Below the pieces are notes generated by a model. The model was not told where the DNA came from. It saw only the letters and a list, made by a program, of their open reading frames with translations, and did no database searches. A stretch of DNA of 61,591 nt from CAJWPI01 sp964571215. Lineage in GTDB: Bacteria > Pseudomonadota > Gammaproteobacteria > Magnimaribacterales > Magnimaribacteraceae. This document shows, in pieces, positions 44,094 to 53,324 of this stretch. The translations under genes and the position numbers were made by a program. Location of the stretch: NCBI GenBank assembly GCA_964571215.1, contig CAZMZZ010000003.1, positions 1-61,591 on the forward strand, in the 5' to 3' direction. Position 1 is the stretch's first letter. Each line of letters opens with the position of its first letter.

Positions 44094-46019
44094 TCACATT
44101 CCTATGTGTTGGTTAAAGAAAGCTTCAAGTTCGTTAGCAAGCTCGATTTTATTTTTAGTTTTATAAAAACCATGCTCTTCATCATATTTAACAAGTGATT
44201 TATACGGTTTTCCTATTTTGTCAAACTTCTTAGTAAGAATTTCATAATTTTGAAAATGAGCTTGCTCATCTTTTTTCCCATGTATAAGAAAAACTGCAGC
44301 TTTTATTTTACTTGCTTGCTCAGAAGGAGAGAAGGATTTCCTTATATCTGGGTCTGAAGGTATAACTTTACTCAAATAAGCAGCTCCAGATCTGTTCCCA
44401 GGTATATTACCCACAGTTGTGAAAGAATTAATATCATAAACACCAACATAACCCACTGCACATTTATACAAATCTGGTTCTCTTGCTGCTGACATCATTG
44501 CAGCGTAACCACCGTAGCTAGCTCCGTAAATACAGAGCCTTTCTTTATCCGCTATTCCTTGGTCAACGGCCCAATTAACGGCATCTGTAAGGTCATCTTG
44601 CATAAGATCTCCCCAATGGTTAAAGCCACTGGTTATGAATTCTCGACCGTAACCACCCGAACCTCTGTAATTCACTTGAAGGATAGCGAAACCTCTGTTA
44701 GCTAGATGTTGGACTTCTGAATCGAACCCCCAATGGTCTCTTACACCATGTGGACCTCCATGCACTAACAGCACTAAAGGTAAATTTTCTTTATTGACTG
44801 AAGGACGAGTTAGATAACCACTTATTTCTAAGCCATCTCTTGCTGTATAGGTTATGGGTTCCATTGATGCCATGTCTAAAGGGTCTAGCCAGTCTTTTCG
44901 CGATAATCCCATGTCTGTAAGTTCATTATTTTTAGTTTTGAGGGAATATAAACCCCCTATGTCTGTATCGCTCCAAACATCTATAATTAGTTCTGAATAA
45001 TCCCAAGTTGCGGACTCTATGTTAACCATGTGATTTGGAAATACCCTTTCTAAAGCTCTCAATTTTTTTACTAGAATATGAGATTTATCTATCCATTTTC
45101 TTTTTGGTTTACCGTCGGCTGTAACTATATAAAGCAAGTCATTCTTATCTATTTTGCCATAACTATCTACCTTGTTGTGACGGTATATAAGTTCTGTTTT
45201 TCTTGTTTTAGGAAAGTACTTGCAAATGCCTGTTGTTGGTGATTCAACATCACAATTTGCATAGAGAAAAGTACCGTTTTTACTAAACGCAAAGGGGATG
45301 ATTCCCCCTGATCCAAATCCATAAACTCCATGAGACTCCCATTCATCTTTCAAGTTGTCACGATAAAAAACAGTTTTTTCATTTTTGTTATTTTCTCCTA
45401 TTGCTAACCTGAATTCTTTATTTGAGTCCAAAATAAAAGTTCCATATCTAGCAGGATTAGTTGCAATCTTGTCTTTTTTCCCTGTGTAAATATTTATCCG
45501 GTATAAGGTAGGATAAACTTTTGAATATAAAGCAACAAGGATATGGTTTTTATCGTCCTTCAGAAGGTCTACAAAAGTAAAACCTGTTCTCCCAATATCA
45601 TTGACTATGACTTTGGAAGTTCTTCGCACATCTTCACTACCAATTATCATTTTTCTTTGTGTTCCGTCTGCATTGATAACTTCAAACTGACCCATAAGCC
45701 AAGGTCTAGCATATGCAGCATTTTTCTTTAGTAATGAAAACCCAATTCTTTCATCATTTAGCCAGTAGTACTTTCCTACATAGCTATCTTCACCAAAATA
45801 GTGCGTATGGGTAATTGTATTAGTTTTTCTCTCAGTTATGACAACTCCAGATGTTTTTTCAAGTTCTATTTTTGTAGCCAGATACTTACCTGATGGAGAA
45901 ATAGTTACAGAACTAAAATTATTTTTCTTAAAAAAGTCTTCTACAGGGACCTCTTTGCTTTGAATGTTAAGGTTAAAAATTAGAGTTAGAGCGAAAAGGA
46001 CAATCCTAAGTTTATGCAT
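44094..46019 (-). CDS. Exported S9-family prolyl oligopeptidase-like peptidase
   Basis: 641-aa protein with a signal peptide (residues 1-21), an N-terminal beta-propeller (about 30-370) and a C-terminal alpha/beta-hydrolase peptidase domain. The catalytic Ser is in GASYGGYAAM, the Asp in HGKKDEQAH and the His in DEEHGFY. Members cut short peptides, commonly as dipeptidyl or acylaminoacyl peptidases, here probably in the periplasm. An AAAAGGG ribosome site precedes the ATG, and a TATAAT -10 lies at 46043-46048 on the same strand. It is divergent from the TonB receptor. Confidence 0.9.
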   Translation of the reverse strand: MHKLRIVLFALTLIFNLNIQSKEVPVEDFFKKNNFSSVTISPSGKYLATKIELEKTSGVVITERKTNTITHTHYFGEDSYVGKYYWLNDERIGFSLLKKNAAYARPWLMGQFEVINADGTQRKMIIGSEDVRRTSKVIVNDIGRTGFTFVDLLKDDKNHILVALYSKVYPTLYRINIYTGKKDKIATNPARYGTFILDSNKEFRLAIGENNKNEKTVFYRDNLKDEWESHGVYGFGSGGIIPFAFSKNGTFLYANCDVESPTTGICKYFPKTRKTELIYRHNKVDSYGKIDKNDLLYIVTADGKPKRKWIDKSHILVKKLRALERVFPNHMVNIESATWDYSELIIDVWSDTDIGGLYSLKTKNNELTDMGLSRKDWLDPLDMASMEPITYTARDGLEISGYLTRPSVNKENLPLVLLVHGGPHGVRDHWGFDSEVQHLANRGFAILQVNYRGSGGYGREFITSGFNHWGDLMQDDLTDAVNWAVDQGIADKERLCIYGASYGGYAAMMSAAREPDLYKCAVGYVGVYDINSFTTVGNIPGNRSGAAYLSKVIPSDPDIRKSFSPSEQASKIKAAVFLIHGKKDEQAHFQNYEILTKKFDKIGKPYKSLVKYDEEHGFYKTKNKIELANELEAFFNQHIGM

Positions 46020-46097
46020 AATATCCCTTTTATATTTATAGAATTATATATTCCCTTAGTTTAATAAAAAATAAGAAAAAAGGAAGTTATCCCTATT

Positions 46098-46147
46098 GTT
46101 AAAAAACCCCTTCCTTTTAGAGGGAATGATAAATAGGGTTTTTTAAC
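46098..46147. repeat. 12-bp inverted repeat with an alternative pairing
   Basis: GTTAAAAAACCC at 46098-46109 and GGGTTTTTTAAC at 46136-46147 are perfect complements. CCCTATT at 46091-46097 can instead pair with AATAGGG at 46132-46138, which shares the GGG, so the two pairings exclude each other. A small TTCC/GGAA pair is nested inside. Confidence 0.55.
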
Positions 46148-46297
46148 CTTTTTAATAATATTAACAAAAAGCAAACAATTAAATAAATAACTCTAGACAA
46201 AAAATTACCCTAAATTTAGTGTTTGAAAGCTAGGCAAACTTAGTTTTTTTTAAAACTCTTACAAAATACTAGTAAATAAGCATAAAATTTATTAATA

Positions 46298-46323
46298 TTC
46301 CCCACTATTATAAATATGGGGAA
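46298..46323 (+). promoter_or_regulatory. Hairpin covering the TonB receptor ribosome site
   Basis: TTCCCCA at 46298-46304 pairs with TGGGGAA at 46317-46323 across a 12-nt AT-rich loop. The GGGGA ribosome site lies in the right arm, six bases before the ATG at 46329, so a transcript starting upstream would hide it. The loop also contains TATTAT/TATAAA, which could instead be a promoter -10. Confidence 0.5.
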
Positions 46324-46328
46324 ACTAA

Positions 46329-49097
46329 ATGAGTAATTTTAGAGTATTTTCTTTACGTTCATTTTTAACCTTTTCTCTTGTTTTATCTCTCTCAAGCATC
46401 TCTTTTGGAGCTGAAGATGATGAGGTGGTAGATGAAATAGAAGAGGTAATTGTAACGGGATCACGTATTGCAAGAGCAGAGATTGATGGGGCAAACCCGG
46501 TTATCGAAATCACGGCAGAAGATATTAGGGCTTCAGGTGAAATGTCACTGGCTGAAGTTCTAAGGCAATCAAATGTGAATAGTTTTGGTTCTTTTCAACC
46601 TTCATCTGGTTATACGTCACAAAGTCAGGCTACTATTAGCTTGAGAGGTGCTGGCGCTGGAAGAACTTTAGTGTTGTTGGACGGGAAAAGAATGCCAGGA
46701 TCTCCGAGTTATGGAGGTGTTGCTGCTAATCTAAACAGCATTCCTTTCTCTGCTGTTGAAAGGGTGGAAATTTTGACTGACGGTGGTTCTGCTTTATATG
46801 GTTCAGATGCATTAGCAGGTGTTGTCAATGTAATCATGAAGAAAGACTTTGAAGGAGCTGAAGCTTATATCTTTAAAGGAGATCCTAAAAGAGAAGGCGG
46901 AGAGCAAGAAGCTTATGGTTTTACAGCTGGACTAAGTTCTGATCTAGGTAATGTTGTTATTTCCTTTGAACATGATGAAAGAGACATAGTTTATATGGCT
47001 GATCGTTGGTGGTCACAACGTAATTTTGTTGATGGCAAAGATGCTTCTAGTGCAACTAGTTTCTTCGATACTCTAAATGCAAGTTTTTATTCTTGTAATA
47101 TGTGGTCATATGCAAGCCCAGGTTTTGGTTATGAAGCTATACCTGCTTGCGTTGGTCAAAGTGACTTCCTGGCCGGTGGCAAAACTTTCGACTACGGCGG
47201 AGGCGGAGTTGTACTCTATCCTTATAACCAAATTATGGCAGAAGATGCTTCTGCAGGTAGAGATACTTTATTTGTTAACTACAACTATGATATTAGTGAT
47301 GATCATCAGGTAAACGCAAGAGGAATGGTAACTAAAGTTAATAGTTTTGGCCGTTTTGCTCCAGTAGCAGGTTATTTTGGGGTTAAATGTACTAAGTGGG
47401 GAGGATGTCCTTACACAGAAGCACAATTAAAAGAGGGTGCTGGTTGGACTTCTGCTGATGTGCAAGGTGCAGCTGGAGCTGATGACTGGGATGCTGTGGA
47501 TATTTATTATCGTATGAGAAGTGTAGGACCTCGACTAGGTCAAAACACAGATTACTTTACAGACTTCCTTCTAGATTTTACTGGCGACGCAGGATTTGCT
47601 GATTACAGCGTTTTCTTACATCATTCTAGAGCAGATTATGGTCATATGGGTTACAACTACACGTTGAAATCTATTGCTTCCAAGCTTGCTGAAGATGGTA
47701 CTTTTGAGTTTGCGAATATGAGCGATACTCAGGCCGGTCAACTTCGTTATACTGAAGTTAGTGAAGACGACATGACTATGAAACATTATGGCTTTTCACT
47801 AGTCGGAGATATTGAAACCTATTTTCCAGTTGCGGGACCTTTGGATTGGGTAGTTGGCTATGAATACTTTGATACTAATTATAGAGTACTTGTTGATGCA
47901 CAAAGGGAATCGGGAAATGTAATGGGAAGTGCTGGTAGTTCTTCAGGCGGTTATCGAGAAATTGATGCTATTTTTGCTGAGTTACGTCTACCTGTAACAG
48001 ATACTATAGAATTGAACCTCGCACATCGTTCTGATGACTACAGTGATTTTGGGCGTGCTGATAACTCGAAGTTTTCGGTTAAATGGAACGCACTTGATAA
48101 TCTTATAGTAAGGGCTTCTTACTCTGAGAGTTTTATTGCTCCTACACTTGATGCATTAGAAATGTCTACTTCTTTCTCAGCGGATTCAGGCATCGATAGA
48201 GTTATGTATGCCAACGCTGGAATACCTGAAGGAAGACTGAGAAGATCAATGCAACAAAAGGTTTGGAGGTTAGCTAATCCTGATCTTGGACCTGAAACTG
48301 GTGAGTATTTTAACTTTGGTGTAGTTTGGAATATAACAGACGATCTAAATTTAGTTTTTGATGTTTATGAGTTGACTCTTGAAAACCAAGAAATACTTAT
48401 AACAGTAGGCGACTTATTTTTGGCTGAGTGGGCCGGAGTTCTCGATAACATTACTTCCGTTAATCCTCTAGCTAGACTTGATAGAAATCCTTATGTTCCA
48501 GGTAGCAGTGCGGTAGATGATGGTTCTGGTATGTGTCAATATGGCGGGGCTGCACTAGTACCTTGCTTGGGCTCACTTAAAGAAGCTTATTCACCTATGG
48601 CAAATGCCGGTGGATTTGAGATATCAGGAATTGATCTCCATTTAGACTATACTTATGAAACTTCAAATTTTGGTACTTTCAGCCCAATGTTAGATGTAAC
48701 AATTGTTGATGAGTATATTGCAGAAGAATTCATAGGAGGTCCTATGGTTAACTTTGAAGGTCGAAATGGACTACCTGAAATGAGAGGAATCTTTACTCTA
48801 GCTTGGAGCATGGGTGACTTCAATGCTTATTATCAAATGGAATATATTGATAGTATGTATGAAAGCTCAAGCTTTGATGTAGCAACATTATCTAGTAGTG
48901 CTTCGGGTAACTTAGATTCTCATATGTTACATAATATTCAAGTTTCTTGGACTGCTCCGACAGATACTACAATAACATTAGGTGTTAAAAACTTAGAAGA
49001 TGAAGACCCTGTAATTGACAGTAGTTATGAGTGGAATACATATTTATATGACATTTATGGAAGAACTGTCACATTTAAGTTAGAACAGAGGTTCTAA
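46329..49097 (+). CDS. TonB-dependent outer-membrane receptor
   Basis: 922-aa TonB-dependent receptor with a signal peptide (about 1-27), an acidic linker, a TonB-box-like EEVIVTGSRI near 38-47, a plug domain with LRGAGAGRTLVLLDGKRMPG and GGSALYGSDALAGVVN, and a barrel ending in a Phe (LEQRF). It resembles receptors annotated for peptides, polysaccharide fragments or vitamins in marine proteobacteria. Pairing with an S9 peptidase and a peptide ABC system suggests a peptide substrate, which is inference. It shares the GGGGAA ribosome site with the other receptor at 12883-15840. Confidence 0.93.
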   Translation: MSNFRVFSLRSFLTFSLVLSLSSISFGAEDDEVVDEIEEVIVTGSRIARAEIDGANPVIEITAEDIRASGEMSLAEVLRQSNVNSFGSFQPSSGYTSQSQATISLRGAGAGRTLVLLDGKRMPGSPSYGGVAANLNSIPFSAVERVEILTDGGSALYGSDALAGVVNVIMKKDFEGAEAYIFKGDPKREGGEQEAYGFTAGLSSDLGNVVISFEHDERDIVYMADRWWSQRNFVDGKDASSATSFFDTLNASFYSCNMWSYASPGFGYEAIPACVGQSDFLAGGKTFDYGGGGVVLYPYNQIMAEDASAGRDTLFVNYNYDISDDHQVNARGMVTKVNSFGRFAPVAGYFGVKCTKWGGCPYTEAQLKEGAGWTSADVQGAAGADDWDAVDIYYRMRSVGPRLGQNTDYFTDFLLDFTGDAGFADYSVFLHHSRADYGHMGYNYTLKSIASKLAEDGTFEFANMSDTQAGQLRYTEVSEDDMTMKHYGFSLVGDIETYFPVAGPLDWVVGYEYFDTNYRVLVDAQRESGNVMGSAGSSSGGYREIDAIFAELRLPVTDTIELNLAHRSDDYSDFGRADNSKFSVKWNALDNLIVRASYSESFIAPTLDALEMSTSFSADSGIDRVMYANAGIPEGRLRRSMQQKVWRLANPDLGPETGEYFNFGVVWNITDDLNLVFDVYELTLENQEILITVGDLFLAEWAGVLDNITSVNPLARLDRNPYVPGSSAVDDGSGMCQYGGAALVPCLGSLKEAYSPMANAGGFEISGIDLHLDYTYETSNFGTFSPMLDVTIVDEYIAEEFIGGPMVNFEGRNGLPEMRGIFTLAWSMGDFNAYYQMEYIDSMYESSSFDVATLSSSASGNLDSHMLHNIQVSWTAPTDTTITLGVKNLEDEDPVIDSSYEWNTYLYDIYGRTVTFKLEQRF

Positions 49098-49112
49098 GTC
49101 TTTTGTTCAAGG

Positions 49113-49143
49113 AAAAAAGGGGTCTTCGAGACCCCTTTTTTTT
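49113..49143 (+). terminator. Rho-independent terminator of the TonB receptor
   Basis: GGGGTCT at 49119-49125 pairs with AGACCCC at 49129-49135, preceded by six A and followed by eight T. Confidence 0.92.
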
Positions 49144-49205
49144 GACTAAGCTTGAAAAATAACTATTTTATTAACCCTGGCTAATCTGTATATTAAGATA
49201 AATTA

Positions 49206-49745
49206 ATGAATAGATACTTAAATACCATAATATTATCCACTCTATTGTTACCTTTAGGTGTAGCTACCGAGCCCTTGGATTCTAAAGAGAAAGAAACATT
49301 GAATGCAATTTTAAATTGTATGAGCATTACAATATCTGAAAAAAGATTAAGTTGTTATGATGCTGCTCTTCAGAGAGATATCCTTCTTTCACAAGATGCA
49401 ATAATACCCGTAGAAGAAGATACTCAGCGTAAAGTAATACCAAATAAAATTGAAAATGATCTTTTTGGAAAAAGAGGTAAAGATCTTGAAAAAACCATTG
49501 CCATACAACAAAAGATAATTATTCCAAATAAATTAAGCTCCGCCATCACAAAAACTTCTCGTTATGCAGCTAATAAATATATAATTGAGTTAAGCAATGG
49601 CCAAAAATGGAAGTTGTTGGAACCGACAAGGAAAGGTTTATTTTCTAAAGGTAAAAAGGTATCCATAAAGAAAGGAGCATTAGGTTCTTTCAATGTGACT
49701 ATTGAAGGCCTGAATAAAAGATACAGAGTAAAAAGACTTAATTAA
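49206..49745 (+). CDS. Small exported protein with RLxCYD motif, unknown
   Basis: 179-aa protein with a signal peptide (1-20). Two cysteines, Cys38 and Cys50, lie in the first mature part, the second in RLSCYD at 47-52. A similar short Cys/RLxCYD segment occurs in many small proteobacterial periplasmic proteins. The C-terminal half is basic and beta-rich, with the repeated pattern NGQKWKLLEP and GLNKRYRVKRL, and might bind an anionic partner. It lies between the receptor terminator and the OppA-like gene. Confidence 0.6.
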   Translation: MNRYLNTIILSTLLLPLGVATEPLDSKEKETLNAILNCMSITISEKRLSCYDAALQRDILLSQDAIIPVEEDTQRKVIPNKIENDLFGKRGKDLEKTIAIQQKIIIPNKLSSAITKTSRYAANKYIIELSNGQKWKLLEPTRKGLFSKGKKVSIKKGALGSFNVTIEGLNKRYRVKRLN

Positions 49746-49847
49746 AAAATACACAATTGTGAAAATAATATTTTACTTACTGGTAGTTCTACAAGTATTT
49801 AAAATAAGGTACGTCTGCTCAGAATCTATATAATTAAAGGTAAAAAA

Positions 49848-51485
49848 TTGACCTATAAAGGCAAATTTATAGTTAAGATTTTCAAGGTATCAACATTAGT
49901 TATATTTTTGAATATTTCTTTTTCTTCATGCAGCAAGCAGTCAACTCCTGTAGCAAGCTCTATACAAGATCAAATTTTATATCTTAGCAATGGAACAGAG
50001 CCCCAGGGATTAGATCCTCATATTGTGACCGGAGTTCCCGAACATAAAATTTTACTCTCTCTATTAGAGGGTTTAGTAGTTTCTCATCCAGAAGGAAAAG
50101 GCTACCTTCCTGGCGTAGCAGAAAAGTGGAAGATTTCTGATGATGGAAAGGAATATATTTTCTATTTAAATAAAGAAGCTAAATGGAGCAATGGTGACAA
50201 GGTGACAGCAGAAGACTTTGTTTATTCTTGGAAAAGAATTTTACTGCCTACTACGGCTGCTCAATACGCTTATATGCTATTTGTCCTAGATAATGCTGAA
50301 GATTTTAATAAAGGAAAGATTAAAGATTTTTCTAAAGTTGGTGTAAAAGCTCTTAACGAGCATACTTTAAAAGTTAATCTAAAAAATTCTACTCCTTATT
50401 TTCTTTCATTGTTAGTTCATTACTCAACCTGGCCAGTTCATAAAACCACCATTGAAAGATTTGGAAAAATTGATTCAAGAGGAACTGCTTGGACAAGACC
50501 TGGAAATTTCGTAGGTAATGGTCCATATGTTTTAGAAGAATGGAAATTAAATGATGTAATTATTGTAAAGAAAAACCCTCATTATTGGGATAAAGAAACT
50601 GCGAGTATCAAGGAGATAAGATTTTTTGCAAGTGATAATGAAACTTCTGAAGATTTAAGATACCGTTCTGGCCAATTACATTATTTAAATACCATCAAGG
50701 TTACCAAAATTCAATCTTACAAAGAAAGTCATCCTAACGAGATTAGAATAGAACCTTATTACGGCACTTACTATTATCGTATTAATGTTACCAAGAAAGA
50801 ATTACAAGACAAAAGGATACGGCAAGCACTTTCTTATGCAATTAATAGAAAAGAAATTGTTGAGACGGTTTCAAGAGGAGAGCAAATTCCTGCTTTTTCC
50901 TTTACTCCTCCTGACCCTGTTAATTTTTATCCTTCAACAAAAATAAAATTTAATCCTACTAAAGCGAAAGAATTACTTAGAGACGCTGGGTTCTCAGAAG
51001 AAAAAGAATTTCCCAAAATAGAGATACTTTACAACACTAGCGAAAGTCATCAAAAAATAGCAGAAGCAATTCAAGCAATGTGGAAAGAAAATCTTGGGAT
51101 AGAAGTAGAACTAGTTAATGTAGATTGGAAGACATACCTAGAAAGGCAAAAAAACTTAGATTTTTTTATATCTAGAGCGGGTTGGATAGGCGATTATCCC
51201 GATCCTAATTCTTTTTTGGATATGATGCTTTCAGGAGGGGGCAATAATCAAACGGGTTGGAGTAATTTTGAATATGACAGTTTGATAAGAAAAGCTGCAG
51301 AAGCAAATTCTGTAGAAGAAAGAAATAAGTTTTTTGATCAAGCAGAGCATATTCTCATTGACGAACTGCCGTTAATTCCTATTTACACCTATACTAGAGT
51401 TTATATGCTTCACCCTTATGTTAAAGGATGGCACCCTACAATTCTGGATACCCATCCATACCAATTTTTATCTTTAGAACCCTAA
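49848..51485 (+). CDS. Peptide ABC transporter substrate-binding lipoprotein, OppA-like
   Basis: 545-aa family 5 solute-binding protein. The TTG start is supported by AAAGG seven bases upstream. The lipoprotein signal ends in FSSC (Cys28). The family motifs EPQGLDPH near residue 45 and AEKWKISDDGKEYIFYL near 90 fit OppA/MppA-type proteins that bind oligopeptides. The last 100 residues include the conserved WIGDYPDPNSFLD segment. It is followed at 15 nt by two permease genes, forming a Opp-like unit. Confidence 0.9.
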   Translation: MTYKGKFIVKIFKVSTLVIFLNISFSSCSKQSTPVASSIQDQILYLSNGTEPQGLDPHIVTGVPEHKILLSLLEGLVVSHPEGKGYLPGVAEKWKISDDGKEYIFYLNKEAKWSNGDKVTAEDFVYSWKRILLPTTAAQYAYMLFVLDNAEDFNKGKIKDFSKVGVKALNEHTLKVNLKNSTPYFLSLLVHYSTWPVHKTTIERFGKIDSRGTAWTRPGNFVGNGPYVLEEWKLNDVIIVKKNPHYWDKETASIKEIRFFASDNETSEDLRYRSGQLHYLNTIKVTKIQSYKESHPNEIRIEPYYGTYYYRINVTKKELQDKRIRQALSYAINRKEIVETVSRGEQIPAFSFTPPDPVNFYPSTKIKFNPTKAKELLRDAGFSEEKEFPKIEILYNTSESHQKIAEAIQAMWKENLGIEVELVNVDWKTYLERQKNLDFFISRAGWIGDYPDPNSFLDMMLSGGGNNQTGWSNFEYDSLIRKAAEANSVEERNKFFDQAEHILIDELPLIPIYTYTRVYMLHPYVKGWHPTILDTHPYQFLSLEP

Positions 51486-51500
51486 ATAGATTAACCTAAA

Positions 51501-52433
51501 ATGGTAGGCTTAATTTTCAATAGACTGTTAGTAGCAATTCCAGTCTTGCTAGCAGTGATCACTATTACTTTCTTAATGATCCATTCAGCTCCAGGAGGAC
51601 CTTTTGATTATGACAGAGTTGTTTCAAGTGAAGTTATGCAACAACTTAATCAAAAATATAATTTAGATGCTCCATTGTATGAGCAGTATTTTGATTATTT
51701 AGTTAATTTAGCTAAAGGAGATCTAGGTCCTTCATTCAGATATCCGGGCAGAACTGTTAGTGAGATGATTTTTTCAGGCTTACCAATTACTTTTGAATTA
51801 GCCTTTTACTCTATAACTTTTGCTACTTTTTTAGGAATCTGCTTTGGTTCAGTGGCAGCATTAAGAAGGAATACATGGTTAGATTATTTACCGATGACAA
51901 TTTCAATGGCTGGAATCTGTATACCTTCAATAGTTCTGGGCCCTCTTCTTTCTTTAGTATTTGGTATTTGGTTAGGTTGGCTTCCAGTATCTGGATGGAT
52001 AGAGGGTATACCAGAAAGCAAGATTTTACCCGTCATAACCCTTGGAACTGCTTATGCAGCTTACTGTGCAAGGTTAAGCAGAGGAGGAATGCTGGAAGTC
52101 TTGGGTCAAGATTATATTAGAACAGCTAGAGCCAAAGGTCTGTCAGAATTTAGAGTAGTTGTTTTTCATGCCTTAAGAGGAGGTTTAATTCCCGTAGTTT
52201 CGTTCTTAGGCCCTGCTATAGCAGGTCTTTTAGCAGGATCATTTGTTGTAGAAACAATTTTTAATATCCCTGGATTAGGAAGGTTCTATGTTCAAGCAGC
52301 CTTTAATAGAGATTACACAATGATACTAGGAACTACAATCTTCTTTTCTTTCTTAATTATTATTTTTAATCTTTTAGCTGATATTGTTGGGGCTGCTATG
52401 GATCCCAGAGTAAGGGAAGGTAATTCAAAATGA
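51501..52433 (+). CDS. Peptide ABC transporter permease, OppB-like
   Basis: 310-aa inner-membrane permease with six hydrophobic segments. The N-terminal LLVAIPVLLAVITITFLMIHSAPGGPFD is typical of OppB/DppB, and the ATPase-contact EAA loop is seen as YIRTARAKGLSEFRVVVFHALRG. It ends overlapping the OppC-like start by 4 nt (ATGA), so the two permeases are translated together. Confidence 0.93.
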   Translation: MVGLIFNRLLVAIPVLLAVITITFLMIHSAPGGPFDYDRVVSSEVMQQLNQKYNLDAPLYEQYFDYLVNLAKGDLGPSFRYPGRTVSEMIFSGLPITFELAFYSITFATFLGICFGSVAALRRNTWLDYLPMTISMAGICIPSIVLGPLLSLVFGIWLGWLPVSGWIEGIPESKILPVITLGTAYAAYCARLSRGGMLEVLGQDYIRTARAKGLSEFRVVVFHALRGGLIPVVSFLGPAIAGLLAGSFVVETIFNIPGLGRFYVQAAFNRDYTMILGTTIFFSFLIIIFNLLADIVGAAMDPRVREGNSK

Positions 52434-53287
52434 ATGAGTTAGTTAGCACTTCAAATCTGTGGAGAGATGCACTAAGGAGGTTAAAAGCAAACAGATTAGC
52501 TTTAGCAGGTGCAATTTTTGTATTTGTTCTAATCTTATTATCTTTACTTACCCCTTTGATAGCTCCTTACGAATATGATTTCCAAAATAGAGGCTTAAGC
52601 TCTTCTGGCCCTTCTTTAAGTCATTGGTTAGGAACAGATTATTTAGGAAGAGATTTGCTAACTAGAATGCTTTACGGAAGTCGCATATCTCTTCTAGTTG
52701 GTTTTGTTGCAACGTTTGTTGCCTTAATAATTGGAGTTAGCTGGGGAACTGTTGCAGGATATTTAGGAGGCAGAGTAGATTCTTTGATGATGAGAATAGT
52801 TGATGCCCTTTATGGAATACCTTTTATAATTTTAATTATTTTACTAATGGTTGTTTTTGGAAGAAACTTAGTATTAATGTTTCTAGCCATTGGGGCGGTA
52901 GAATGGCTCACTATGGCAAGGATTGTTAGGGCCCAAGTCACAAGCTTAAGAAGAACTGAATTTGTGTTAGCAGCTCAAGCAATGGGTGTTAGTAGTATTT
53001 CCATCATGACCAGACATTTATTTCCTAACACTCTAGGGCCAGTAATTGTTTATGCAACTTTAACAGTACCTCAAGTAATGCTACTTGAAGCATTCTTAAG
53101 TTTTCTTGGTTTAGGAGTTCAAGCTCCTATGAGTTCCTGGGGCTTGTTAATAAGAGATGGAGCTGTATCAATGGAAGAAAGTTGGTGGCTTCTAGTATTT
53201 CCTGCAACAGTATTTTCTATAACATTATTTTCTTTAAATTTCTTAGGCGATGGCCTAAGGGATGCGTTAGATCCTAGATCTAACTAA
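52430..53287 (+). CDS. Peptide ABC transporter permease, OppC-like
   Basis: 285-aa permease with the OppC N-terminal helix and periplasmic HWLGTDYLGRDLLTRMLYGSR motif. The EAA loop EFVLAAQAMGVSSISIMTRHLFPN lies near residue 185. It pairs with OppB to form the channel. No OppD/OppF-type ATPase gene follows: the next gene is the convergent mltD. The ATPase must be supplied from elsewhere, or the system was reduced. Confidence 0.93.
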   Translation: MNELVSTSNLWRDALRRLKANRLALAGAIFVFVLILLSLLTPLIAPYEYDFQNRGLSSSGPSLSHWLGTDYLGRDLLTRMLYGSRISLLVGFVATFVALIIGVSWGTVAGYLGGRVDSLMMRIVDALYGIPFIILIILLMVVFGRNLVLMFLAIGAVEWLTMARIVRAQVTSLRRTEFVLAAQAMGVSSISIMTRHLFPNTLGPVIVYATLTVPQVMLLEAFLSFLGLGVQAPMSSWGLLIRDGAVSMEESWWLLVFPATVFSITLFSLNFLGDGLRDALDPRSN

Positions 53288-53324
53288 ATCTAATTTACAG
53301 TTAAAAAAAAGCTTAAAGAAAGAA

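Larger units (their letters stand above)
46020..46328. other. 309-bp divergent regulatory region between S9 peptidase and TonB receptor
   Basis: No coding sequence is seen. The region is very AT-rich and contains a leftward -10 box (46043-46048), a 12-bp inverted repeat at 46098-46147, and a hairpin at the receptor start (46298-46323). It is long for this gene-dense window and probably controls both genes. Confidence 0.6.

Noticed and set aside
49829..49834. TATAAT box before the OppA-like gene
   Set aside because: Transcription from it would start downstream of the AAAGG ribosome site, and no -35 is visible.
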